A stretch of 64,000 nt of DNA from Gnetum montanum (Eukaryota; Streptophyta; Gnetopsida; Gnetales; Gnetaceae), in the NCBI GenBank assembly GCA_015680685.1, contig MNCI01004198.1, positions 13,670-77,669 of the forward strand. The letters run 5' to 3'. How positions within the stretch are numbered: position 1 is the stretch's first letter; the number at the start of each line of letters is the position of its first letter. A model generated the notes under the pieces. The model did not search any database, was not told the DNA's origin, and worked only from the letters and a program-made list of their open reading frames with translations. Below are positions 23,765 to 35,165 of the stretch, piece after piece. A program made the position numbers and the translations under genes.

Positions 23765-24135
23765 TGAACCTAGTTTAAGGTCTTGGTAGACAATCAGATG
23801 TGCTAGTTTAAGTTCCTAGCAAACCTATGTGCTAGTTTAAGGTCCTAGCAGACCATTGTGCTAGTTTAACGTCGTAGCAGATGTTGGATGGCCAATTTAA
23901 GGTCATAGCAGACCATGCTGTGGGTGCCAGTTTTATGTCATAACCCAAAGATGTGTTGTGCCAGTTTAACATCATAGCAAACATTATGTGCCAGTTTATA
24001 GTCATAGTGGACTAGCTATGCTAGCTTATAGTCATAGTGGACTATCTATGCCAGTTTTATGTCGTAGTGGACGATCTATGCTAGTTTTACATCGTAGCGG
24101 ATGATTTGTGCCAATTTTACATCCTAGCGGATGAT
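23765..24135. repeat. Minisatellite after integrase stop, about 30-40 bp unit
   Basis: Around eleven imperfect units of the form TGTGCTAGTTTAAGGTCCTA + GCAGACCAT, changing gradually from AGTTTAAGGTC to AGTTTTATGTC and AGTTTTACATC from left to right. It begins about 40 bp beyond the integrase stop codon. Tandem repeats in the 3' untranslated region are known for Tat-lineage elements. Confidence 0.8.
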
Positions 24136-24173
24136 TTGCTTACCTTGCCTTTTTTTTGGCGCACTCTTGCATG

Positions 24174-24820
24174 TTAAGTGTAATATGGCTTCAAGTACAA
24201 GTGGTTGATGGGATTCAAGAATTCATTACCATCTACATTAGCCAGCTTGAATGCCCCATTTTCATAGACTTTCATGACTATGAAAGGGCCTTCCCAGTTG
24301 GCTGAGAATTTGTTCACGGGTTCACGAATGGCCTTAAGGACTAGATCCCCCTTTTTGATCGATTGTTAGTTTAAGTTGCAGTAATGTTTTCATTGCTGCC
24401 TATCTTGGTACCATTCGATGCGGCCAAGTGTTTGGGCATGCTCCTCCTCTACAGAGTCAAGATCAATGATTCTTGACTCATTGTTTTGAGCTTCGTCCAT
24501 GACATTTGAAAGGATCATTCGAAGCAATGGAACCTACAATTCAAGAGGTAACACCACTTCATCTCTTTATACAAGACTGTATGGAGTCTTACCTGTAGTT
24601 CTTCTACATGTTGTGTGTTAAGCCTAAAGCATGTAGAGGATTTGCTCGTGCCATCGCCTCTTACTACTACTAAGCATCTTTTTCAAAAGGTTGATGATAA
24701 CTTTGTTGGTAGCCTCTACTTGGCCATTCGCTTGGGGTTAGTATGACGATGAGAAAGAGTGTTTGATACCAAGATTTTCACAAAAGGTTTTGGTTTCTAT
24801 GCTACTGAATTGTGGCCCGT
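24174..24820 (-). pseudogene. Tat-like Ty3/gypsy integrase, C-terminal part, interrupted
   Basis: The minus-strand frame begins at the insertion point with G-P-Q-F (the residues after the second catalytic Asp of the core), then P-Q-A-N-G-Q-V-E-A-T-N-K, where the Glu is the third catalytic residue. It continues W-H-E-Q-I-L, E-E-H-A-Q-T-L, I-K-K-G-D-L-V-L, W-E-G-P-F-I-V and a proper end, L-K-P-Y-Y-T then stop at 24174-24176. A few stops and frame shifts are present. Element 3's LTR begins exactly after G-P, so the N-terminal half is displaced or lost; I did not find it in the window. Confidence 0.85.
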
Positions 24821-25726
24821 TGATGAGCTGCAAGGTACCCCTACGCCCAACCATGCGAATCACAGGCGTTCACACGCAACTCGGTTGAATTCCATAGATT
24901 GCAAGCACTTTGCATACACCAATACCCTAACTAACAAAACCTTGTGTTAGAACATTCATTGTCTTCCCAACCTCACTTGTGATGTGTTTGATTGCGATGG
25001 TTAAGTGAGATTAAGGCAAATGATTTTTATGACTTTTTTACTTATCTTCCAGGGTCTAATACTGGGAATAAAATGTAAAAAATGGGATATTATGTAATCT
25101 ATAATTATCCTAATCTATCTGTTAACTCTCCCTAGCATAATTATCTGATCCTATCTTCCGTACACATCCTGAGCATCCCCTAACCACTATTAGGCTTCTA
25201 GACATTAAGCGCCACTAGGTTGCCAAGTGTTGGGTTTACATTCGAGATGGTCATACTTATGATTTTTACAAGCTATTAAAGAGTGATAACGATTAAAGTA
25301 ATAACAATGAAAACTTAAGGAATTATTAAAGCATAAAAATATTAAACTATTGAATGCTCAATTGACTAAGTTCAATTGCTGTAAGGAATGCTTGAAAAGC
25401 TCGTCTTTATTGTCGTTCACACCAATGGGCTCAGGTACATTAGTGCTTGAATAAAGAGTTGGACACCTTTCTCACACCTACTATGGGCACTTGGAAAATA
25501 TTCTAACTCTCACGGAGACAAACTACAAGAGCTTCACTACAATTGCCAAAAAGGTACCTAAGTGTGGCAAAAGCACACTTATTTATAGGCTACAATAGGC
25601 TCCGCATAAACGGGGCCACATAGACACATGGACAGATGTGTCGATAGGGCCATGTCAATGCGGCCACATGTACGAGGCCCCATATATGTGGCGTAGTCAA
25701 CGCATTGACTATTTAGCACTTCATCA
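24821..25726 (-). repeat. Element 3 3' LTR
   Basis: 906 bp, beginning TGATGAGCTGCAAGGTACCC and ending CACTTCATCA, followed by the ATGGGGGTA polypurine tract on the minus strand (25727-25735). The TATA site (CTTATTTATAG) is near 25578. U3 motifs here are GGCCACAT-like (GGGGCCACATAG, GCGGCCACATG) instead of GATATCGC. The left flank is CCCGT; the matching right-hand copy was not found, so the 5' end of this element appears lost. Confidence 0.85.
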
Positions 25727-25957
25727 TACCCCCATGATTGAGTAAAAACTCATCCTCGAGTTTCATTACAATTTGGAAGGTATGAACTTCTTATTAAAAA
25801 ACACATGACACAACACCAATTTTACCAATGCACCAAGTGCCCGAGTGTACAAAGAGGGACAAATTACAAAAATGGTGGTGTTTAGAGATAAAATTGAACA
25901 CCCTAATGATCCTAGATTCTCTATTGTGTTCAAATGTGCAAAAATTGCTGGAGAGGA

Positions 25958-27655
25958 TCACACCATCCCTAGTGGCGGTGGTTCTGATGGACCTTCACCA
26001 GCCCCTGGTGCATGTGGCAGTGGTGGTGGATGATGGTTACTCCACAACAACTACAACTTCCAGAGGTAACTAGAAAGCCTTTAAGAGAGCCCTCATTTTC
26101 TCTTCCTTGCTTTTGGTATCATTCACTATCCAAGCAGCTTCGCCAATGTGTGCCAAGATTGGAACCTCCCAAGGGCATGGAAGTGCAGGGAAGAGTTCTT
26201 TCAGATGACAAACCAAGTCACAAACTTTTTTCGTTCAATGTCGAACGCTCGGATCGATGTCTGTAGCTACTGGTAGTCATTCATTCATCAGGCCAAGTTC
26301 TCAACGACCTCACACTGCCCTTCAAAATGTGTGCGGAGAACCTTGAGTTCCACATTTACTGCTTCCAATTTTTATTTTGTCCCTTTATGCGCTTGGAACT
26401 TGCCCTCCTATAAAGATCATGGTCTTCCATCTGTTAGCATAGCTAGGTTTGCATAGCGAAGGTTGACCAACTCCATGTACTTTGTCATTTCTTCAATCTG
26501 TAGTTTCTTGATGTGGATTTCAGCCTGGTTGTAGGCATTCAACCCATCAAAGATGGGTTGCCACACCTTGCCTCCTTCTCATAGCTACTGGAGTGCTTGG
26601 TTCAATTTGGCCTTGGCAACTTGAATATGCTTTTCATTCACTTCCTTCTGTAATCCCACTTGGTCCATGTAATGATTTTTAACTTTCTCAAAGTTAAGGG
26701 CTTCACTTTTCCAAGCGGTGATTTCAATGGTTGATTTCTGTCACAAGGCACAAACCTCCTCCATAGATAGATTTTGATTTTTAGTAGCCAACCTCCTCAC
26801 ATCAGCATTCACCCTGGCTAGCTCTTCTCATTGTTGGTGGATAAAGCTTTTCATGTGCTGATTTTCATCACCAACATTATGCAAGCAATGAACTTTTGTG
26901 GTCAACCTAACATTCTCCTAGTGAACCTCCGTCAAGTCCTTATTTAGATGATATGCACAAGCATCTGCTAAAGACTTATCAAAGATCACCAACTCTCACT
27001 CATCCTCAACTATCTAGAGTTTGACTTGAAGCTATTGAAAAGCTTCATCTTTGGTGAGTTCACAGTTGAGGAGAGCTGGATCAGCAAGTTGGACCCTTAA
27101 TTGGGCAACTTCTATTGCTAAGCATTGACACTTGGCTTGAGTAACTTCAAGTTACCCCTCCAAGATAAGGCTTTTACCCCTTGTAGAGAGCAACTCTAAC
27201 TGGGCTGCAGTGATGTTATCTAGAAGATTAAAGACATCCAAAAATAGTTGTTCGATTCCCACCAGTTGGTCCAATAGTTCTTTATGTTGGATTGCATCAA
27301 TCCTACTACGTAAAGTTCTAACGGATGCCTGTACATCTTCAAGTCCATGTACATCTAGTATAGGTGCCATTGGTGCATTAAGGATTATAGCAATCATGTT
27401 AGCAACTAGTTCAGTTGCAATCTCTTGTCCCTGGTGCTGCATCACGAGGACTATCGCCCCCTCTCCATCCTCCAAGCATACCGAAAAAGTAGTGGCATTT
27501 CCTAAAATTTCAAGAAATAACTGTTGTATGGATACCATTACTTCTTGGACACTAGGATCAGTTCTTGCAGGTACTTGTGTTCGGGCAATAGAGAACATTG
27601 GCCCTGCACTTTCTAGCAAACTTACTAATCAAGCAACTTGCTCTAGGTGGCTCAT
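25958..27655 (-). pseudogene. Element 3 long coiled-coil ORF (ORF3)
   Basis: Minus-strand frame of about 565 codons from MSHLEQVA at 27655 to a stop at 25958, with about a dozen in-frame stops. The longest open piece is 155 residues (27152-27619). The protein is rich in Leu, Glu, Gln, Lys and Ala with heptad-like spacing over most of its length (for example V-R-T-L-R-S-R-I-D-A-I near 27320 and Y-N-Q-A-E-I-H-I-K-K-L near 26530), and it ends in a Gly/Pro/Ser-rich tail. There is no transmembrane segment, zinc knuckle or catalytic motif. It lies directly inside the 3' LTR, the position of the env-like gene in Athila elements, but its composition does not look like an envelope protein. A homologous fragment is at 3790-4096. 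Function unknown. Confidence 0.6.
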
Positions 27656-27659
27656 TTCA

Positions 27660-28630
27660 AGGCGATAGACCAAAGGGCTAATAATTAGAGTAAATACTCT
27701 AATAATAACCACTCTAATTATTAAAGTAACCACTCTCATCAAGCATGAAACTCAAATCAAATATGAACTTAGCCTATCAAACAAGCTTAAAATTAATAGG
27801 GGTATAGATAAATTGTGTTGAACATAGTGAGATGTTTCATTAAATACACATAATATAGATAAAATCTAAGTAATATATGAGTATTTAAAATAAATAAGAA
27901 GCATGAAATAAGAAATAGATGATAGAAAAATATATGAAAAAGAATTTCTTTTTCCTTTTCCAACAAGAAAAAAATGTGCTTTGGTTGAGAAAAAACATTA
28001 ACAACATGATAGTCAACAAGAGCAAGAGAAAGGTAAAGCTCATAAACTCCTTAAACAATCTTCTAATACCAATAAGAAGGTTACTTTCCAAACCTATCAA
28101 AATGCTCCTTCATCAAATAATTTGCCCCCTACCTCAAATCCTATTCAACCTATTTCCATTTTACCTTCATTCCAAAAAATTCAAGTGATGATGAACAAAG
28201 ATCTTTAATACATGAAAAGGATTGTGAGATCCAAGGGAACTAACCTCTCATCCTATGACTTGGTTTAAACTTCAAAAAAAAAAATGTATTTCACTATCAA
28301 ATATTCTTAAGAAGATTATAGTACCCAGTAATATTCTAGCTAAGTCAAAGTTCATTTCATTTTTCTTACATATATCTCACTATGACATTGATTGTCTTAA
28401 CTTTAGACCCTAAAACATCAAGATTGATCTTAGAACATGTGATATTTGCCAATTCTCTACATAACTATTAAGATTATACGAGATGTTACTATACCATTGA
28501 CACATGTTGATGATGGTGTTAAGTCTAACATGATTAGTTGAACTATTATCAATCATTTTAACCTTCAGGATCAAGTGACATTCAATTAAACCTACAGAAA
28601 CTTCATGTACTTCAATGGTGCTTAAGTTGA
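27660..28630. other. AT-rich stretch, element boundary not resolved
   Basis: It holds short repeats of CTCTAATTATTAAAGTAACC type (27690-27740). From about 28200 on the plus strand there are weak traces of a protease-region reading frame leading into 28637. Element 3 probably ends somewhere here. Confidence 0.35.
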
Positions 28631-28636
28631 AGTTGT

Positions 28637-28873
28637 ATGTTTTATCATGTTGCCTTTACTACTAGAGATTTAGTACATTCTAAAGAATTTTTTATGGTAA
28701 TTCATAAGTATCTAGGTGTAAATTACATACTTGAACATCCTTGGCTAGCTCAACACTATGTAGTCTTCTCATCCATTGATCAAGAAATACATTTTTCATT
28801 TCATGACCATGAGATAGTAATCATAGCTGAAAAAGAAGCCCCTAGTATTTTTCATCTAGATAATGAACTTTAA
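28637..28873 (+). pseudogene. Ty3/gypsy protease-region fragment, opposite strand
   Basis: A 78-codon frame with I-L-E-H-P-W-L-A-Q-H and then a H-E-I-V-I-I-A-E-K-E-A pattern. This resembles the L-G-R-P-W-I-H...G-x-x-V-x-V-x-G-E-E segment that follows the protease in Tat/Ogre-type polyproteins. It runs on the plus strand, opposite to the flanking elements, so it is from a different insertion. Only this piece is readable. Confidence 0.5.
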
Positions 28874-29059
28874 CACCTGATGCTTTATCCTCAATTAAAC
28901 ACATATACTATTGCACCTACAGCTACTCCTTCTACTATACATCCTAAGCCTGAGATATCATTAGCTCCTACATTGATAGAAAACCTAATAGATGTCCATA
29001 TCTTCTACACACAATGGCACCTTGTGTCACTATATGCATGCATGGAACACACTTCTTCT

Positions 29060-30668
29060 CTATTTTTTCAAAGTTATTTTCCTTAGAGATTTTCAAGGAA
29101 ATGTCTCAAATCCTCATCTTAGCATCAATTGTGCTAAGCCAAGCCCTTCCCATGATAATAGGAAAATTCCCATTACAATTATTCACATGAATTATTAGGA
29201 AATCTACAAGATAGGATCATCTACAAATGATACTCATAATATCCTCCACCAATCCTAGGGGAATAATGATGGGTTGATCACCAAGCTTTAATCTAATATT
29301 ACATTTCTTAATTGGAGGCAAGTTTGAGGTGTTGTACATTTCTTGAGAGATTAAATTTACCCTAGAACTTGAGTTAATTAAAGCTTCACATGGATAATTT
29401 CCTACAATGTGTAAGTAAATGAGGGAACTCCCATGATCAGATCTTTCTTTGGGAAGGTGTCCTACCTCAATCTAGTCTATAACTAGATGACTGAACATGA
29501 TAGTATGAATGTTTTGGGATCTTTGGTTTGAAGGTGGCTCATTGGTAGCTTCAAAAAGCAATGGGAGAAGGATTGACAGCCACAAATTTCTATGAGGGCT
29601 TCAATAAACTATTGGATCTAAAGAAAGGCCTATAAATGATTCTTTGGATTAGCATTATATCCTTCTTCAAATTTAGAGACATTATTCATGTCAAGCCATT
29701 TAATTCTACTATCCCTTTGATGCTTGGTAGATATTCGAACTACTTGTAAAATATTAATCATCCTTTTTATAGCCAGTAGTGATTCATCATAGTTATTATA
29801 TTCATGGTCATGTCTCCTATGATGTGACCTACTATGCCTTCATTCACAATGATGCTCCTCTTCCTTTTGTAGTTGACTATGCTCTTTTTCTCCATCACTA
29901 TGATGGGATTTTCTATCATCTCCATCTAGGTCCTAATCATTCCTACTTTAGTCTTAACCACAGCTCCTTCTTTCAAAGTTTGATAATGAGGAGGATGGTG
30001 AAGGTAAAGGGCTAGGAGAGTGGTATCTACTAGTCCTTCTCCTATGATCCTTTGATTATTCTTTTTCTTTCTTTTGATAAATGGTTTGGAGATCAATGCC
30101 TTAAGATTCTCCTAGTTCTAAACCTTGTTCTTTCCTCATCTTGATTATTCACTGAGGTTGATTATAATTGTTGGTAAAGTATGTCTTCCTTACCAAAAGG
30201 AGAAGGATCTTGATTTTGAGATTGCCTTGTTAGAAATTGAAGGCCCTTCTCTTGTAGCTACAAAAACAATGATATCATGATCTTTTTGTCCTTGGAGGCT
30301 TCATAGCATGCCTCCATGTGTTGATCTTTTCTAAGTTGGGCATCCATTGGCTAAGATTCTCTAAAGAGATGGTTTGTTACCTCATAAACTTGACCTGCTA
30401 ATTCAAGCCTCAATTTCATGAGATTTGTCATGAGCATTAAGAATATAGAATGATTAGAAGGTAACAAAATGTTGTCCTCCAAATCCCTCTAGTGTAGTTA
30501 TTCATCCTAATGGAGGATGAAAGTGAAATTTGGATAGTAGGGATATAGATGTGCATAGATCACTTTTAGTTGTTGAGGCTATTCACTAATAGTTCTTTTA
30601 GATCTATTATACTACTACTTCAAGTCATCAACAGGTGGTGATGAATCATTCCTGTGAGAAGAATTCAT
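29060..30668 (-). pseudogene. Element 4 gag-protease, heavily decayed
   Basis: It starts at an ATG at 30668 with M-N-S-S-H-R-N-D-S-S-P-P, matching the element 1 start (M-S-S-S-S-N-K-S-T-S-P-P). Protease-region motifs I-I-I-P-L-G-L-V-E-D-I and F-P-I-I-M-G-R-A are readable near 29130-29260. The gag part is about half the length of element 1 gag and has many frameshifts, so internal deletions are likely. Confidence 0.7.
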
Positions 30669-30806
30669 CTTAGTTATTTTGATAAAGTACATACTAATAA
30701 AATATTATTATTATTATTTCTGAAAGATAATTTGTTATTTCAACCTTACAATAACTTTATCTAAGTTCACTATCTATGAATACTTAATGTACTTAGCTAA
30801 ACTAAT

Positions 30807-30823
30807 CCCTGAAAATGGTGCCA
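30807..30823 (-). promoter_or_regulatory. Element 4 primer binding site
   Basis: Minus strand TGGCACCATTTTCAGGG, a decayed form of the TGGCGCCGTTGC site, one base from the LTR. Confidence 0.65.
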
Positions 30824-30824
30824 A

Positions 30825-31765
30825 TGATGAGCAACGAGTATTCCCTATGCCTAACCAAATGAATCACTAACATGTGCATGTGATCTAGTCAAATTCCATG
30901 AACCTTATTTACCCAAGTAGCTGATATTCCTAGATGGTGGAATATGTAATCGTTAGTCATTATCTTCCCAATTAACACTTGTATTAATCCATGCATATAG
31001 TTAAGTGTAATTGAGGTGTAAGATATTTATTTTTATATTTTTTATTATTTTTCTACTTACAAAATGATTAGGTAAATGAAGATTTAATATTTAAATTAAC
31101 TAATTAATTAACTACTTAATAACTAACTAATCTAAATTGGAGTATCTATTCCCACATTCAACATAAATCCTAAATATATACTAACACCGCTGGCTTACCA
31201 AGTGTTTACTACCTGGCATACTAAGCATCCACTATTGAGATTACTAAGTGTTAATATACCTTGCTCAAAGTGGTCATACTCATGTTACTTACAAACAATA
31301 ATATTAATTGCTTAATAATAAGAAAGTAAATTGCATGCAAAGAAAATTGCTAAAATAGTAAATTTATGCTAATCCAACTGTTGCAATGGATAGAAGAAAT
31401 CCCAATTTTATTTCCATTCATGCATATGTGCCCAAATACATGTTCACTCAAATAAAATGTCATATAATCCCTTTAATCGATACTACGGGCACTCAGAGGT
31501 AAAAATAGTCTAACTTCTACAGGAAGAACTTTCAACAAGTTGGATAAGGGAATGACTGAATGATGTGATGAATTACAGGAAGAAATTGCAAGAGGTTGGC
31601 TAAGGGAATGACTAAATGATGTGATGAATGCAACGGGTGTGCGCATTTATATAAGCAATGCCTACATCAGCATTGACGTACCTATGTCAACGCATCCTAA
31701 GTTGCATCAACAAGGATACATCGATGGGCTTGTGTCAACGTAGTTGTCTTATTGATGTTTCATCA
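30825..31765 (-). repeat. Element 4 5' LTR
   Basis: 941 bp, TGATGAGCAACG to GTTTCATCA. It shares the superfamily landmarks. Its U3 end has TGTCAACG / GCATCAAC motifs in place of GATATCGC. A local tandem duplication of about 55 bp (AAGGGAATGACTRAATGATG units, about 31515-31627) lies near the promoter region. Confidence 0.8.
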
Positions 31766-32035
31766 AACAAGATCTTAAGGCCCAAAACATAAGTTAATTT
31801 TTTGAAATTTTAAGAAAACAAAAATGGTCTATTAGGTCTAATTGACATTAATAAGCTAACTTGTGGACAAGATTAAGAGGTAAAAACATAAGGGTTGTTA
31901 AGCATGATTTATCTCACCATAAGGAGAATGTTAGCAAGGTATAAGATCTTATTATCATCTAATTGTTAGTGTTCCTACCAATCCCAGTATTAATGACTAT
32001 TAGTAATTAAGTATAGAGAATTATTAGTTAGCTTG
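31766..32035. other. Intergenic, nothing recognised
   Basis: AT-rich, no ORF or known motif. Confidence 0.5.
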
Positions 32036-32186
32036 ATTAACACCTCCCTAGTGATCAAAGTCTAGATTTGGAAAATCTAAGTTATGGGTTTGGTTTTGGT
32101 AGGCAATGCTAAATTATAAAGCTCTAATTAAGCTATATATCTTAGGGCGTATCTATATTTCTATTATTTCAAGTTTCAACACTTCT
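32036..32186 (+). repeat. tRNA-like SINE copy S5
   Basis: It has CACCTCCCTAGTGATCAAAG (5' region), ATGGGTTTGGTTTTG (B-box position), GGCAATGCTAAATTATAAAG, ATATATCTTAGGGCGTATCT and a TTTCAACACTTC end, in family order. Confidence 0.6.
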
Positions 32187-32758
32187 TTATTAGTTAGCTT
32201 AATTTCCTTATATTAATTTAATTGAATTTTTAATTGATTCATATGACTTGTTAGGGATTGGAATCAAAAAGAGGTATCAAATATGGATTTTTTAACTTAA
32301 TTAGGGTTTGGGTGTTTTAGAAAAGATAAGACTTGATGGCAAGACACTCTCCTAAAAGACTTTGAGGAGAGGGCTACTCTAAAAGCTTGAGAAAAAGAGG
32401 TCTCTAACGTTTAGGGGGAATGCTAAACATTATCCAAGCTGTTGCCCTAAATTTGAATCGAAAGGTTTAGATCCTTTGTTTAAGAGAAGGCCTATCATCC
32501 CTAAGAAATGGGTAAGAGTTACCGTATGAATGTTATCTTGATCAGAATCCCTTGTAGCTGATATAACTTTTTGGTCATTGTTTATTTGATCTTATCAAAG
32601 TTTGTTATCCAGTAATGTTGATGCATTGGGTGGGCATGGTTAATATTGGACATGGTGCACATTACATGATGGTGCATGATTCACCTTGGATTGTGCCTCA
32701 TAGGATTTTTCTAGATTGTAGTCAACCCTTGTTTTTGAATCACCCTAGTTTGTGATTT

Positions 32759-32771
32759 GCTCTAATACCAA
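32759..32771 (-). promoter_or_regulatory. Copia-type primer binding site
   Basis: Minus strand TTGGTATTAGAGC, the initiator-Met tRNA site typical of Ty1/copia elements with one C-to-T change. A minus-strand LTR could begin at TG 32775, but I could not find its other end or a partner. No copia coding sequence is readable on the left side (32187-32758). Confidence 0.5.
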
Positions 32772-32774
32772 TTA

Positions 32775-34863
32775 TGATATCTCATTCCTAGATGTCATGG
32801 CAATCATCAAACACATATTACAGTCAATATTGTTGCATACTGATTATCATAGAGAAAATATAGAAGGAAATGAAAAAGAACTTCATTAATGATGAAATAT
32901 AGAAATAATGAGTGTTTATGGGTCATGCTCTACAGGAACCTTGGGGTTGACTTTTTTCAACATCTATCCCTGAAAGGCAATCCAACAGTATCATCATAGT
33001 TAGACCTATAGATGGCTAGAAGGGATGCCTCGGTTCCTTCTTATCCCAATTCACCTAGCCCTATCACTTACCTTTACTGACTTTGCAACTCCATGTTGAT
33101 ATGAGCTTTGATTCCCAAGTATAACTACCTCAAGTCAAACCCCAAAGGTTACATCAAGAAACATGTTTGTTATTCTAATGTATCATTTTATTAAGGGTCT
33201 TATTACAATAATTACATCACTTGGTTACAAAACAATACCATATTGATTGCTGAATGGCACTATTTGGAAATAGGGTCATGGCATTATAGCTATACTAGTA
33301 TATGACATGTAATAATTATCTAGGATTCAAATACATGTGTGAATTAAGAAATCTTTTTAAGTAGTAATGTGTTATGCCTTACTTGGTACTAAGATAGTTT
33401 TTATTTTAGTATATTTAGTTAAGACAAAAACTTGGCATTGGTAGCACAACCTGGGGGATTCTAATGCATCTATGAGTGAAGAAATCTTTTTAAGTAGTAA
33501 TGTATCATGCTTTGCTAGGTACCAACCTAGCTTTTTATTAAGAAAAAACCAAAAAATATCCATACATTTTGCAACCACTATATATGCATATACCTATATT
33601 AATTAGTAATATAACCAACTATGCTTATAATGGCAAGCTTCATGAAATTTTTTTGTTGATGTTACTTGTATCATTCTCTTCTTAGAAATTGGTGGTCTTA
33701 TCATTGAGCTAATCATAATAGCTAAAATTTATAGGTTTCAACAATAGATTTAAGATTTTGTTTTCAAATTGCAAAATATATATTTCTCTTTAAGCTTTTG
33801 ATTTCATATGTTGCCTAGATGCTTGGTATCAAAACACAAACTACAATGAATTTGACTACGATATGAAATGCTATTGCTAGTATTGTTCAACCTCAATGTC
33901 CTAGCTTTATCAATAATATTTCCTTTTTCTAAATGGTTTCTTTGAGTTAATTGTATTGGTCTCCTTTTTCAGCTGTCGTCCGGGGTGCAATAAGGTTATG
34001 TCTTGTTGCAGGTGACTCGGGTCATCTTGCAGCATTGGGCTCTGTTAATTCTTAAATTCCTTATTTTACCCTATCGATCTTCCTGATTTTAAAATGTTAA
34101 CGTTATGAAGGTCTCCATGAGGTGTTGCAACTGAGCAATCGGTGCACATCTAGGTGCAACGTCACTTGCAGTTTTGGGTGGAAGTTTTCTTGATCGCTAT
34201 ATCTGCGTAATTTTAGTTTTTAGCGTGCCTTTCCTTGCATTCTAAATGCTTCGATTCCTAACATGATAATGTTAAACGAATCTCAAGTTGGATATGTTGG
34301 TGCCATTCTATTCATGGCATTTGCAGTGACAACACTATTTGGAGCTTATTGATATTTATTTTATTTTATATTTACCATCATGAGCAATTCCAAACATCCT
34401 TCATCGGGCCCCACTTATCCTACTTCCTACCTCGGAACCTCATAAAACTAATGGCTCCACGTCTGATGTGGGTGGTTAGTCAATCTTGCATTTTCATAAC
34501 GGAAATGCACATCACCTCTCAGTAGCTTAGCATCTGAGCTTCTCTTCTAATCTTGTCTTGGTTCTCCTACTACTGCAACTGTCAGCTGCCCTGCTGTTGT
34601 TGTGCTGATCTGTCTTTCGTTATTGTCTGGCGATAGCTGTGCTTGGCCTTCCTGTCCGTTGTTCTTCTTGTTGCAGCCTTGCACCAGATTGCTCTCTAGC
34701 ATAGCTACGGAAAATGGAAGAATCATAGGTTGCAGATATAAAATAGGTTAGAGTTAGAGAATGGTATTATATACAAATTTGAAGATATAAAGATTAAAAG
34801 TGGATGCAAATATCAAACACTAGATATTCAGACATTTTGCTTTTAAACAAAGCAAAGTAATAA
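32775..34863. other. Unassigned, possible copia LTR plus flanking DNA
   Basis: No gene recognised. It includes a tandem duplication at 33345-33560, in which AAGAAATCTTTTTAAGTAGT recurs about 135 bp apart. From about 33970 to 34720 the base composition is more GC-rich (CTGCAACTGTCAGCTGCCCT near 34580), unlike its surroundings, perhaps an unrecognised LTR. Confidence 0.35.
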
Positions 34864-35165
34864 ACAATAAGGTGTTAAGCCTAGCAGTAAGACTTTTGAT
34901 TTGGAAGTTTTATTTTATGGGTTCAGTCCTTGCAAGTAATGCTCAGTTAGAACTTATTTTGGGTTCCAACATCTCCCAAGATATTTAAGCCTGAGTTATA
35001 AAGTTATAATTAGATTTTAAGCAATGCTCAGAACTTATTTTGGGTTCCAACACCTCCCAAGACATGTAAGCAATGCTAACTTATAAAGTTATAATTAGAT
35101 TATGTATCTTAAGTGTACCCACATCTCAATTATTTTGAGTTCCAACACATTTAAGCAATGCTGAG
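34864..35165 (+). repeat. SINE copy S6 with triplicated 3' end
   Basis: It starts AATAAGGTGTTAAGCCTAGC with a TATGGGTTCAGTCC B-box position and reaches TTCCAACATCTCCC at 34977. The 3' half is then repeated twice more (to about 35057 and 35150), each ending in a TTCCAACA motif. Confidence 0.6.

Larger units (their letters stand above)
29060..31765 (-). mobile_element. Element 4: 3'-truncated gag-protease element with 5' LTR
   Basis: A minus-strand relative of element 1. It keeps the 5' LTR (30825-31765), the primer site (30807-30823) and a decayed gag-protease region (29060-30668). The 3' part is cut at about 29060, where plus-strand material begins. The right flank of the LTR is AACAA; no left partner was found. 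Its LTR is too different from the one at 24821 for the two to be a pair. Confidence 0.7.

Noticed and set aside
21100-24135. CRISPR-like repeat arrays
   Set aside because: Units are degenerate and contiguous with no unique spacers of constant size, and the setting is a plant nuclear genome. These are tandem repeats.
25958-27655. Envelope protein of an endogenous retrovirus-like element
   Set aside because: The position fits, but there is no signal peptide, transmembrane segment or cysteine pattern; the sequence is coiled-coil-like throughout.
27210-27668. 152-codon plus-strand ORF
   Set aside because: It is the antisense shadow of the coiled-coil ORF on the minus strand.
24821-31765. The LTRs at 24821 and 30825 as two ends of one element
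   Set aside because: They share superfamily landmarks but differ strongly in U3 motifs and sequence, and their outer flanks (CCCGT and AACAA) do not match. Treated as remains of two elements.
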